DNA from: Actinomycetota bacterium
GTDB taxonomy: Bacteria > Actinomycetota > Acidimicrobiia > Acidimicrobiales > Iamiaceae
Direction: 5' to 3'
Assembly: GCA_018268545.1 (NCBI GenBank)
Contig: JAFDWI010000024.1
Location: 1 to 5,490, forward strand
Length of the DNA stretch: 5,490 nt
The notes beneath the pieces were generated by a model that saw nothing but the letters and a program-made list of their open reading frames with translations, made no database searches and was not told where the DNA came from. The position numbers were made by a program, and so were the translations under genes. Positions 1 to 5,490 of the stretch are shown in pieces; the stretch's first letter is position 1; each line of letters starts with the position of its first letter.

Positions 1-1367
1 GACTCGACGAACCGGCGCTGCGCCGACTCCTCCTCGACGCCGCACGTTGGCACACCGACACCGCACGCGCCGTCGAACTCGCCGCCGCGGGTGACGCCGA
101 CCGGGTCGCCGTGCTCAAAGCCGCTGTCGACAAGAGCCTGCGGACCCGCCGCTTCCTCGACTACCGAGGGTCCACCGCGTGGGCACACGATGCCCGACCC
201 GTCGTCGACGCACTCACCGAGGAGGTCGCAGCCGCGCCGACCGCCGAACTGGTCACGTTGCTCCAGCGCGCCGCCGGACACCTCGTGAAGGTCATCATGC
301 ACGCCGACGACTCCAACGGCACGATCGGTGACCTGTGCCGTGACGTGCTCGCGTTGCACCGGGTCGCGTGCACCGCCGGGCAGGCCGACCCCACCAAGCT
401 CGCCAAATGGATGATCAGCTTCACCTTCGTCGACCAGGACTTCTTCGAGATCGACCCGGTCGCCTACCTCGACGCGTTGGGCGACAAGGGTCTCACCGTG
501 TACCGACGAGAAGTCGCCGAGCGGTCCGTGCCGACACCGACGACCGATGTCGATGATGATGCCGACGCCGACACCGACGCACGGCCGCGCCACGATTACT
601 ACGGCGGTTTCCCGAGTTTCGCCGCTCGCTACGCGAACGAACGGCTCGCCGTCATCGACCGTGACCCCGACCGGATCATCGAGCTGTTCGGCCGGGACCT
701 GAGCATGTCGTACCACTATCAGCGCGTCGCAGAAGCGATGATCGAGATCGGCCGTCCCGACGACGCAATCGACTGGGCACGACGCGGCATCGCCGAAACA
801 ACCGGCTTCCAGCTTTTCAAGCTCTACGACCTGGCCGCCCAGTTGCTCGATGCGGCCGGAAACCACGACGACGTCGTCGCACTGCGACGCGCCCAACATG
901 AACGCATGCCCTCACCGTCGACCTATGGGACCTACCGAGGTGTCGCCGAAACCGCCGGTTTGTGGGAAGACGAGATCGGCTGGGCCCGAGCCGTTCTCGC
1001 TGCACACGACGAACCCGGGTACATCGACGCACTGCTCGGCGACGGCGCGACCAGCGAAGCCTGGGCGGTCGCACGATCCTGTGAACGCGAACTGCAGCCG
1101 CGGCAATGGGAGCGCCTGGCCGAAGCTCGCGAACCGACCGATCCCGGGGACTCGCTCACGGTCTACCTTCGTCTCGCCAACCAGGCGTTGGAACAGACCG
1201 ACAAGCGTGCATATCGAGCAGCGACCGCATCGCTCAAGAACGCCCGTCGAGCCGCCGAAACCGCGCACCGCACCGAAGAATTCACCGCGGAACTGGCCGC
1301 GGTCCGCGAACGGAATCGGCGTCGACCCAGCTTCATCGCCATGCTCGACAAGGCCGGCCTCGGCTGA
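1..1367 (+). CDS. SWIM zinc finger family protein, C-terminal part (5' partial)
   Basis: The frame is open from base 3, with no stop before TGA at 1365-1367, and gives 454 residues; the true start is upstream of the window, so the GTG at 111 is internal. I recognise it from the long C-terminal region of actinobacterial SWIM zinc-finger proteins. Seen here: LRTRRFLDYRG near visible residues 46-56, the DDSNG segment at 102-106 followed by IGDLCRDVLALHRVAC, a helical-repeat pair RDLSMSYHYQRVAEAMIEIG then RPDDAIDWARRG at about 231-262, and the family ending RRRPSFIAMLDKAGLG. This region looks like TPR-type helical repeats and probably binds protein. The CxCx(n)CxH SWIM motif, thought to bind nucleic acid or protein, would be in the missing N-terminus, so the assignment rests on the C-terminus alone. 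An acidic low-complexity linker at 546-581 splits the region. There is no signal peptide or membrane segment in the visible part. The gene converges on the NERD-helicase. Its cellular role is not established. Confidence 0.82.
   Translation, partial: LDEPALRRLLLDAARWHTDTARAVELAAAGDADRVAVLKAAVDKSLRTRRFLDYRGSTAWAHDARPVVDALTEEVAAAPTAELVTLLQRAAGHLVKVIMHADDSNGTIGDLCRDVLALHRVACTAGQADPTKLAKWMISFTFVDQDFFEIDPVAYLDALGDKGLTVYRREVAERSVPTPTTDVDDDADADTDARPRHDYYGGFPSFAARYANERLAVIDRDPDRIIELFGRDLSMSYHYQRVAEAMIEIGRPDDAIDWARRGIAETTGFQLFKLYDLAAQLLDAAGNHDDVVALRRAQHERMPSPSTYGTYRGVAETAGLWEDEIGWARAVLAAHDEPGYIDALLGDGATSEAWAVARSCERELQPRQWERLAEAREPTDPGDSLTVYLRLANQALEQTDKRAYRAATASLKNARRAAETAHRTEEFTAELAAVRERNRRRPSFIAMLDKAGLG
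546..581 (+). repeat. Acidic Asp/Ala low-complexity linker in the SWIM-family protein
   Basis: Twelve codons encode DVDDDADADTDA, preceded by a PTPTT stretch. The DNA is a run of GAT, GCC and GAC codons with an imperfect 6-base period. It lies between two helical segments of the C-terminal region, where a flexible spacer would be tolerated. It is most likely an in-frame slippage product. Confidence 0.7.
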
Positions 1368-1538
1368 CGATTCGAAGCTGACACGGTCGGCGTGGTCACG
1401 CTCGGCGTCGGGCCGGACACCACCCGGCTGCGAACTCGACGGACACGAACGCAGCGCCACCGACCCCGCCACGATCGCTCGAAGATCTCCAGGCGCGGCG
1501 CGAGTCGAAGTCCGGGGCGCAACGGATCCCCCGTCACG
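1368..1538. other. Convergent intergenic region, no clear terminator
   Basis: These 171 bases lie between the stop of the SWIM-family gene (+) and the stop of the NERD-helicase (-). A bidirectional terminator is expected here. I looked for inverted repeats and found only short or two-base-loop palindromes (for example CGTGGTCACG near 1390-1399), and no T tract. I saw no credible small gene in it. Confidence 0.5.
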
Positions 1539-3380
1539 TCAAGGCCGCTGCGCAACGTCCCAGTGGACGGTACGCATCGACGCGGCGGTGCCGAACACCT
1601 CGAGCATCGTCGTCGCACGACTGAAACCGGTGTAGGCGAGCGCCAGATCGTCGTCGTCCAGGTCGTCGGCGAGAACGACCAGCACGACCGGGGCTTCGAG
1701 GCCCTTGAACCGTTGGATCGTTTCCATGGCGATGTCACGCACGTCGACGGTCGGCTCTGTCGTTGATTCTGGACGTGCCGTGTCGCCACTCGGCCCGTCA
1801 CCACTCAGCCCGTCGCCAACTGGCCCGCCACCAACCGGGCCACAACTAACCAGGCTGTCACCGACCGGCTCGCCACCGCCCGGGCCGTCAATACCCTGGC
1901 AGTCTGTGCGCGCACCGCCACCACTCGGCCTGTCATCGGTCGCGTCTGTGAGTGCGTTCGGCTCGCCACCGACAGCATCGGCCAACGCGGCACGCAAGTC
2001 ATCGATCAACCGGCGCGACGACGACAGCACCTGGATCTGATCGGTGCCGATGCCCTCGTCGAGCAGCGCACCGATCCGCTCGGCCAACCTGGGTGCCAAC
2101 CCGTCACGCCCCTTGACCACATGGAACTTCGGTTTCGGACCCGACACCCCCAACGTCCGAACCTCCGCCCCGAACAGCGACGCCACCTTCGACGCGATCT
2201 CGTCGGTGTTGCGGCAGTTCTTCGTCAACCGCCACGTCGCCACGTTCCCCTCGAAGGGCGGCGACCAGTCGTCGACGTACACCGCCTGCTGGGCGTCGGC
2301 GAACACGTAGAACCAGCCGTCGTCGGGGTCGCGCATCACCAGACGCAACGCGTCCCACCACATCGACCGGAAGTCCTGTCCCTCGTCGACCACCACCGCA
2401 TCGACCTCGAAGTCGAGCTTCGCCGCCGCGTCCGGGAACTGCTCGACCGCATCGTGTGCCCACCACTCCGCCGTCACCTCGGAGGGGAACGGCACGCCCG
2501 CCTCGGCCAACGTGTTGCGCACCAGCCGATGGAAGTTCTCCGCGACCACGTTCGGACGGTCGGCGAACTCCGCCGCCAACGCATCGCCCAGAGGCCGGTT
2601 GAAACACACGAACAGCACCCGCGCATCCGGGCTCAGATCCGCCAGACGGCGCACCCGCTCCGCGGCCAGCACCGTCTTGCCCGTCCCCGCGCCACCGGTG
2701 ATCAGCGCCTGACGGTTGCCGCTCAACCCGTCGAGCACTTCGAACTGCTCCTCGGTCAACTCGATGATCGCCCGTGACGCGTCGGCCACCTGATCGGCGA
2801 GGACCCGACGCACCCGAACCGACGGCAACAACAACCGCTCGATCATTTCCAGCTGCTCGGCGTCCAGCTCGGTCGGTGGATCCCAGTGCGTTGTGATCCG
2901 CTCCATCGTCGCCGCGATGTCCGCCAGATCGCCGGCGTCGATGATGATCTCGCGGGGCCCCTGCGGACCCATGTGGCTCACCACCCGACCCTGGGGGAAC
3001 GCCACCGCGTGACCGACCCGTGGGCCGTTGCCCAGACCGGGCACCGAAGCAGCCAGGAACTCGCTCAAGTGACGCTTGCACGCCGCAGCCTGATCGAACG
3101 GGTTCGTGATCGCCTTGAGCCGCCCGTCTGCCAGCAATCGCCGGTAGTCGCGACCCTCCAGGACGATTTCACCGCCTTTCGCCTCGATCACCACGATCCC
3201 CCTGGTCGGGTGGAACACCGCGAAATCGGTCTCACCGTCACCCTGACGACCGCGCCGCAAGGCCTGCCATTTGATGTTGTGGAACACGTGCCAGTCGTCG
3301 TCCAAGTCGCGCAACGCCGCCAGGACGCGCTGTTCGGAGTCGTACTCGGGTTCACGATCCGTTGGGAAGACCTTGGCCAC
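1539..3380 (-). CDS. NERD domain nuclease-superfamily 1 (UvrD/DUF2075-like) helicase fusion
   Basis: A complete 613-residue protein that probably binds, unwinds and may cut DNA in the cytoplasm. Residues about 10-125 form a NERD domain with the PD-(D/E)xK-type pattern GETDF (D52) and VVIEAKGG (E66, K68). The helicase follows: Q-motif glutamine Q212, Walker A GGAGTGKT (229-236), motif Ia-like VLFVCFNRPLGDAL (255-268), Walker B VVVDEGQD (329-336), motif III FADAQQAVY (360-368), motif IV LTKNCRNTDEI (385-395), motif V ETIQRFKGLEAPVV (553-566) and motif VI YTGFSRAT with arginine R588. All motor motifs look intact. Start is GTG at 3380, with GAGGGGG four bases upstream and no earlier in-frame start seen. 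The oddity is a repeat-encoded Gly/Asp-rich insertion at 484-533 between motifs IV and V. NERD-helicases are assigned to DNA processing, and nuclease-helicase fusions of this style occur in phage defence, but no defence partner is visible here, so the role stays open. Confidence 0.93.
   Translation of the reverse strand: MAKVFPTDREPEYDSEQRVLAALRDLDDDWHVFHNIKWQALRRGRQGDGETDFAVFHPTRGIVVIEAKGGEIVLEGRDYRRLLADGRLKAITNPFDQAAACKRHLSEFLAASVPGLGNGPRVGHAVAFPQGRVVSHMGPQGPREIIIDAGDLADIAATMERITTHWDPPTELDAEQLEMIERLLLPSVRVRRVLADQVADASRAIIELTEEQFEVLDGLSGNRQALITGGAGTGKTVLAAERVRRLADLSPDARVLFVCFNRPLGDALAAEFADRPNVVAENFHRLVRNTLAEAGVPFPSEVTAEWWAHDAVEQFPDAAAKLDFEVDAVVVDEGQDFRSMWWDALRLVMRDPDDGWFYVFADAQQAVYVDDWSPPFEGNVATWRLTKNCRNTDEIASKVASLFGAEVRTLGVSGPKPKFHVVKGRDGLAPRLAERIGALLDEGIGTDQIQVLSSSRRLIDDLRAALADAVGGEPNALTDATDDRPSGGGARTDCQGIDGPGGGEPVGDSLVSCGPVGGGPVGDGLSGDGPSGDTARPESTTEPTVDVRDIAMETIQRFKGLEAPVVLVVLADDLDDDDLALAYTGFSRATTMLEVFGTAASMRTVHWDVAQRP
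1782..1931 (-). repeat. 15-bp in-frame minisatellite (ten pentapeptide units) inside the helicase gene
   Basis: Ten consecutive 15-base units, in codon phase, encode the pentapeptides RPSGG, GARTD, CQGID, GPGGG, EPVGD, SLVSC, GPVGG, GPVGD, GLSGD and GPSGD (residues 484-533). On the + strand the clearest units are CGTCACCACTCAGCC-type blocks between 1782 and 1841; units towards 1887-1916 are more decayed, and the unit at 1917-1931 is again close to consensus. The array sits in a loop of helicase domain 2 between motifs IV and V. Each gain or loss of a unit would keep the frame. No spacers separate the units, so it is not CRISPR. Confidence 0.85.
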
Positions 3381-3384
3381 ACGA

Positions 3385-3391
3385 CCCCCTC
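3385..3391 (-). promoter_or_regulatory. Ribosome binding site of the NERD-helicase
   Basis: GAGGGGG on the minus strand, four bases before GTG at 3380. It is a purine-rich Shine-Dalgarno-like match with slightly short spacing, and it supports the GTG start, as does the agreement of the N-terminus with NERD proteins soon after it. Confidence 0.6.
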
Positions 3392-3446
3392 GACTAAACG
3401 GCGTCGACGCACACCTCCACCGCCACCGACCCGACGAGAGGCTACT

Positions 3447-3476
3447 CCCCCGGCCGACACCCCCACCCCCACCCCC
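3447..3476 (-). other. Putative G-quadruplex-forming sequence (four G5 runs) upstream of the helicase
   Basis: On the minus strand there are four runs of five G, at 3476-3472, 3470-3466, 3464-3460 and 3451-3447, separated by loops of 1 (T), 1 (T) and 8 bases. Single-base loops between long G tracts are known to favour very stable quadruplexes; the 8-base loop is a little longer than the usual search limit of 7. The motif is on the coding strand of the helicase, 67-96 bases before its start, so it could form in the DNA or in the 5' leader RNA. Folding is inferred from sequence only. Confidence 0.65.
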
Positions 3477-3478
3477 GA

Positions 3479-3531
3479 GCGAACTTCGGGAGGAAACCCG
3501 GGTTATACCAAGGTTTCCTCCCGAAGTTCGC
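3479..3531 (-). terminator. Perfect 20-bp inverted repeat, probable terminator of the M24-P450 operon
   Basis: Left arm 3479-3498 (GCGAACTTCGGGAGGAAACC) is an exact reverse complement of right arm 3512-3531, with a 13-base loop at 3499-3511. Read on the minus strand the hairpin begins 18 bases after the P450 stop codon, the expected place for a terminator. It has no T tract after the stem; instead a G-rich sequence follows two bases later. Hairpins without a U tract are common at gene ends in actinobacteria. A palindromic operator or cruciform around the helicase promoter is the alternative, because the loop holds a -10-like sequence. Confidence 0.75.
3502..3510 (-). promoter_or_regulatory. 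Candidate extended -10 promoter of the NERD-helicase, in the hairpin loop
   Basis: The minus strand reads TGGTATAAC, which matches the extended -10 pattern TGnTATAAT except at the last base. It is the only strongly AT-rich hexamer in the 168-base gap and points towards the helicase, about 120 bases before its GTG. No good -35 box is found at 16-18 bases upstream (GAACTT or similar), which extended -10 promoters can tolerate. One short motif is weak evidence; position in the loop of the inverted repeat is what makes it notable. Confidence 0.4.
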
Positions 3532-3548
3532 AGATGGGGCGACCAGGG

Positions 3549-5009
3549 TCACCACGGCGGGTCGGGGGGCCCGATGCGCGCACCCGGTGTGAACGTGACC
3601 GGCATGCGCACCATGCCGACGACCTCGGGATTCGGCCGATAGAAGGCCGTCGCCTCCTCGTCGACCACATAGTCGGGAATGCGATCGAGCACCTCACGCA
3701 CCATGATCTGGAACATCGTCCGGGCGATGTGCATACCGATGCAACGATGCGGCCCGACCCCGAACGCCAGATGCGGGTTGCGTTCCCGGTCGATGACCAC
3801 CTCGTCGGGACGGTCGAACACCGCCGCGTCACGGTTCGCCGACGCCCAACTCAACACCAGCGGATCACCCGCCGACAGATGCCGACCTCCCAACGTCGCC
3901 GGACAGGTCACCGTCCGACTCAACGTCTCGTTCACCGAGAAGAACCGGAGGAACTCCTCGGTCGCCAAGGGCAACAACGCGGGTTCCGCGGCGAGACGGG
4001 CCCGCTGGTCGGGATGCGCCCCGAGGTGATGGAGGCTCAGCGACGTGAGCGACGCCGTCGTGTCGAGCCCACCCCCGATCAGGTTCCACAACACCGCCCG
4101 CACGTCGTCGTCGGACAACACCTCGCCGTCGGCATCCATCGTGATCAGCGCGGTGGCGAGATCGTCGCGTGGGTTCGCACGTCGGTCCCGGGCGATCTCG
4201 TCGAGCTGGGCGAACATCGCGGGCAGATTCGCACGGGTCTGACGCGCCGCATCACCCGCCGGGTCGTGCGCGAGCGCACCGTGGAACAGATCCGCCCAAC
4301 GCTTCCAGTCACCGAGGGGCAGACCGACCAGCGCCATCGTCAACACCGACGGCACGGGTGTCGCGAAGTCCTCGACCAGGTCCATCGCACCCGAGGCGAT
4401 CTTCTGGTCGAGGAACCACGTCGCCACCCGACGCATGAGCGGCTCGAGTTCCTGGGTCGCACGCGGCACCATGAACGGGTTCATCGCCCGACGTAACGCA
4501 AGATGCACCGGGCCCTCGACCTCGGCAATGCCGGCCTTGGGCACCCGCTTGGGGCGAGGCACCCCGACGATGCCGATGTAGTCGATTCCGTCCACCGGTT
4601 CGGGTTCGTAACGACTCGAGAACGTCGCCCCGTCACGTGCCGCGATGCCAACCTCCTCGTGACCCGCGACCATCCAGTACCCGTCGTGACGACGGTTCCA
4701 GGCCACCGGGCATGTCTCGCGCAGGCGCGCCCACTCGGCGACCCGCCGTTCGTGGAACCCCGAATCGTGCAGGTCCAGGTCGACCTCACCACGGCCTGCC
4801 ATGTCCATCGGGCCGTCGGTGCCTGCCACGGCCGCCGGGTCCGGAGTCGGCTCCACGGTCCGGGGCGGAGCCGCTGTAGCGGTCACGCCCGGAGTCGGAT
4901 CCACGGCCGAGGTCGCGTCCGAGGCCGAGGTGGCATCCGGGTACGGGGTCGGGTCGTCGGCGTCGTCGCCGTTGCCGGTGTTGTCGTCGTGGATCGATCG
5001 GTCGGTCAT
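3549..5009 (-). CDS. Cytochrome P450 with low-complexity N-terminal extension
   Basis: A complete 486-residue soluble bacterial P450, a heme monooxygenase that inserts one oxygen atom from O2 into an organic substrate using electrons from a ferredoxin system. Seen: a BC-region EGPVHLALRR (165-174), I-helix oxygen-activation motif GGGLDTT (312-318, acid D316 and T317), K-helix ExxR (E352, R355), and the heme loop FGVGPHRCIG (416-425) with cysteine ligand C423. All key residues are present, so the enzyme should be active. Start ATG at 5009 is chosen over an upstream in-frame start at 5159 because AAGGGGAG lies 7 bases before it and it overlaps the preceding stop as ATGA. The P450 fold begins near residue 72; residues 1-70 are a disordered, D/T/P/A-rich extension not usual for such P450s (commonly about 400 residues). 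No signal or membrane helix is seen, and no ferredoxin or reductase gene lies alongside. The substrate and CYP family cannot be read from this sequence. Confidence 0.96.
   Translation of the reverse strand: MTDRSIHDDNTGNGDDADDPTPYPDATSASDATSAVDPTPGVTATAAPPRTVEPTPDPAAVAGTDGPMDMAGRGEVDLDLHDSGFHERRVAEWARLRETCPVAWNRRHDGYWMVAGHEEVGIAARDGATFSSRYEPEPVDGIDYIGIVGVPRPKRVPKAGIAEVEGPVHLALRRAMNPFMVPRATQELEPLMRRVATWFLDQKIASGAMDLVEDFATPVPSVLTMALVGLPLGDWKRWADLFHGALAHDPAGDAARQTRANLPAMFAQLDEIARDRRANPRDDLATALITMDADGEVLSDDDVRAVLWNLIGGGLDTTASLTSLSLHHLGAHPDQRARLAAEPALLPLATEEFLRFFSVNETLSRTVTCPATLGGRHLSAGDPLVLSWASANRDAAVFDRPDEVVIDRERNPHLAFGVGPHRCIGMHIARTMFQIMVREVLDRIPDYVVDEEATAFYRPNPEVVGMVRMPVTFTPGARIGPPDPPW
4830..4937 (-). 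repeat. 18-bp degenerate in-frame repeats in the P450 N-terminal extension
   Basis: Six hexapeptides in register, DATSAS, DATSAV, DPTPGV, TATAAP, PRTVEP and TPDPAA (residues 25-60), are encoded by 18-base blocks. The first three blocks (4937-4884) are clearly related to each other; the rest are more diverged. In addition, 16 bases at 4841-4856 recur at 4889-4904 with one mismatch, 48 bases apart. This suggests growth of the extension by repeat duplication. Confidence 0.6.
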
Positions 5010-5490
5010 TGTGCGTCTCCCCTTCGGAGCGTCACCGGGCCGACGGGTGGCAACGGTTCCGATCCGATCAGCTCGGCAGGTCCGTTCCCGTCGGGAACGA
5101 CCCGGACGAGCCGGCGTTCGTACCAGCCGCCCTCCCGGGCGTCGGCGACCCAGGCACACACCGCGAGGACCATGTCTGCTTCCAGGACCACGCCGTCACC
5201 GACGTCGGGTCCGATGACCGGCGGTTCGACCCCCATGCCGATCCCGTACACCAGGCCGTCGGCGGGAATCGACCCGCCCGCGTCGATCGCGGTCCGACGG
5301 ATGTGGGCGCCGACCGCCCCGGGACGACATGCGCCGACCACGGCCTCGAGGACACGCCCGGCGCGCAGCGCAGCGGTCGGCCGCAATCGGGTGAGCGACC
5401 TGGACCGCCGGTCGGCGCGCGCGCCGTGACCATCGTGGTCGTCACCGTCACCGTCGCGGTCGGAGCCGCCACCGCCTCCGCGGCCGCCCC
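5006..5490 (-). CDS. M24 (pita-bread, Xaa-Pro peptidase-like) family protein, C-terminal part, probably degenerate (5' partial)
   Basis: The frame is open on the minus strand from the window end to TGA at 5008-5006, giving 160 visible residues; the start is outside, and the TTG at 5386 is likely internal. Recognised by the order of M24 elements: LEAVVGACRPGAVGAHIRR resembles the helix with conserved RPG, GLVYGIGMGVEPPVIG resembles HGIGLGxHExPxI, LEADMVLAV resembles LExGMVLTVEPG, and YERRLVRVVPDG resembles the VEDTVLVTPDG ending. By this eye alignment the metal-binding His of HGIG is Tyr (codon 5246-5248), the HE pair is VE, and the Glu of EPG is Cys (codon 5156-5158), so dinuclear-metal peptidase activity is doubtful. 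A glycine/aspartate-rich run lies where the first metal-site strands would be expected. Its stop overlaps the P450 ATG by four bases, so the two are probably made together. It could be a pseudoenzyme or a divergent M24 with another reaction. Confidence 0.65.
   Translation of the reverse strand, partial: GGRGGGGGSDRDGDGDDHDGHGARADRRSRSLTRLRPTAALRAGRVLEAVVGACRPGAVGAHIRRTAIDAGGSIPADGLVYGIGMGVEPPVIGPDVGDGVVLEADMVLAVCAWVADAREGGWYERRLVRVVPDGNGPAELIGSEPLPPVGPVTLRRGDAQ
5017..5024 (-). promoter_or_regulatory. Ribosome binding site that fixes the P450 start
   Basis: AAGGGGAG on the minus strand, 7 bases before ATG at 5009. It is the strongest Shine-Dalgarno-like match in the neighbourhood and lies inside the end of the M24-like reading frame, consistent with coupled translation through the ATGA overlap. 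Confidence 0.75.
5423..5488 (-). repeat. Gly/Asp-rich low-complexity run in the M24-like protein
   Basis: Twenty-two codons give a run of Gly followed by alternating Asp, Gly, Arg and His (for example SDRDGDGDDHDGHG). The DNA on the + strand shows short GTCACC and CCGCC-type repeats. It precedes the recognisable M24 C-terminal half and may be an inserted flexible loop. The window ends within it, so its full length is unknown. Confidence 0.6.

Noticed and set aside
1163..1804. Minus-strand frame of 213 codons spanning the convergent gap and the 3' ends of both flanking genes.
   Set aside because: It overlaps the helicase C-terminal motifs V and VI in another frame and the SWIM-family C-terminus; its product is low-complexity and Arg/Ser-rich.
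1782..1931. Short regularly spaced repeats considered as a CRISPR array.
   Set aside because: Units are 15 bases, directly adjacent without spacers, degenerate and in codon phase within an open helicase gene.
3479..3531. The inverted repeat considered as the terminal repeats of a miniature transposable element.
   Set aside because: The arms are separated by only 13 bases and I see no target-site duplication; a hairpin terminator or operator explains it more simply. A genome-wide copy count could reopen this.
2886..4496. A 536-codon open frame on the + strand crossing the helicase 5' half, the gap and most of the P450.
   Set aside because: It is antisense to two genes with complete catalytic motifs, its product is Arg/His/Pro-rich with no recognisable domain, and it runs through the intergenic hairpin. 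It is explained by GC-rich codon bias on the opposite strand.
5010..5159. Upstream in-frame start at 5159 that would make the P450 536 residues long.
   Set aside because: It would overlap the M24-like gene by about 150 bases and add an Arg-rich tail unlike P450s; the ATG at 5009 has a good ribosome binding site and an ATGA overlap.
4503..5429. A 308-codon open frame on the + strand opposite the P450 N-terminus and the M24-like gene.
   Set aside because: Arg/Gly/Ser-rich shadow of the coding strand with no domain and no supporting ribosome binding site; the minus-strand genes account for the region.

Overview
This window is GC-rich DNA, with GC/GAC/GCC-dominated codon use and open antisense frames of the kind seen in high-GC genomes. 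It fits an actinomycete (Actinomycetota). The gene set (a SWIM zinc-finger family protein, a NERD-helicase, and a bacterial P450 with an M24-like neighbour) would suit an environmental lineage such as Acidimicrobiia, but that finer placement is a guess. There are four protein genes and no RNA gene, CRISPR array, integrase or insertion sequence.

Layout. Positions 1-1367 (+) hold the C-terminal 454 residues of a SWIM zinc-finger family protein; its N-terminus, including the SWIM motif itself, lies before the window. After a 171-base convergent gap with no clear hairpin comes a complete NERD-nuclease/superfamily 1 helicase fusion on the minus strand (1539-3380, 613 aa). A 168-base gap (3381-3548) separates it from a complete cytochrome P450 on the minus strand (3549-5009, 486 aa). 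The P450 start overlaps by 4 bases (ATGA) the stop of an M24 (pita-bread) peptidase-like gene (5006 to the window end), whose 5' part is outside the window. M24-like and P450 therefore form a translationally coupled pair. The helicase is downstream on the same strand but appears insulated from them.

The most structured piece of DNA is the 3381-3548 gap. It contains a perfect 20-base inverted repeat with a 13-base loop, placed where a terminator of the P450 operon would be. The loop, read on the minus strand, carries an extended -10-like sequence (TGGTATAAC) pointing towards the helicase. Two bases beyond the hairpin are four G5 runs on the same strand, a strong G-quadruplex candidate in the probable helicase leader.

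The second theme is low-complexity protein sequence encoded by in-frame short DNA repeats. It appears in all four genes: an acidic D/A linker in the SWIM protein, ten 15-bp (pentapeptide) units inserted between helicase motifs IV and V, 18-bp (hexapeptide) units in a roughly 70-residue N-terminal extension of the P450, and a G/D-rich run in the M24-like protein. The M24-like protein also seems to have lost several metal-ligand residues, so it may be a pseudoenzyme. No complete new system is demonstrated here; the hairpin/promoter/G4 element, the minisatellite in the helicase and the degenerate M24-P450 pair are the points worth following.
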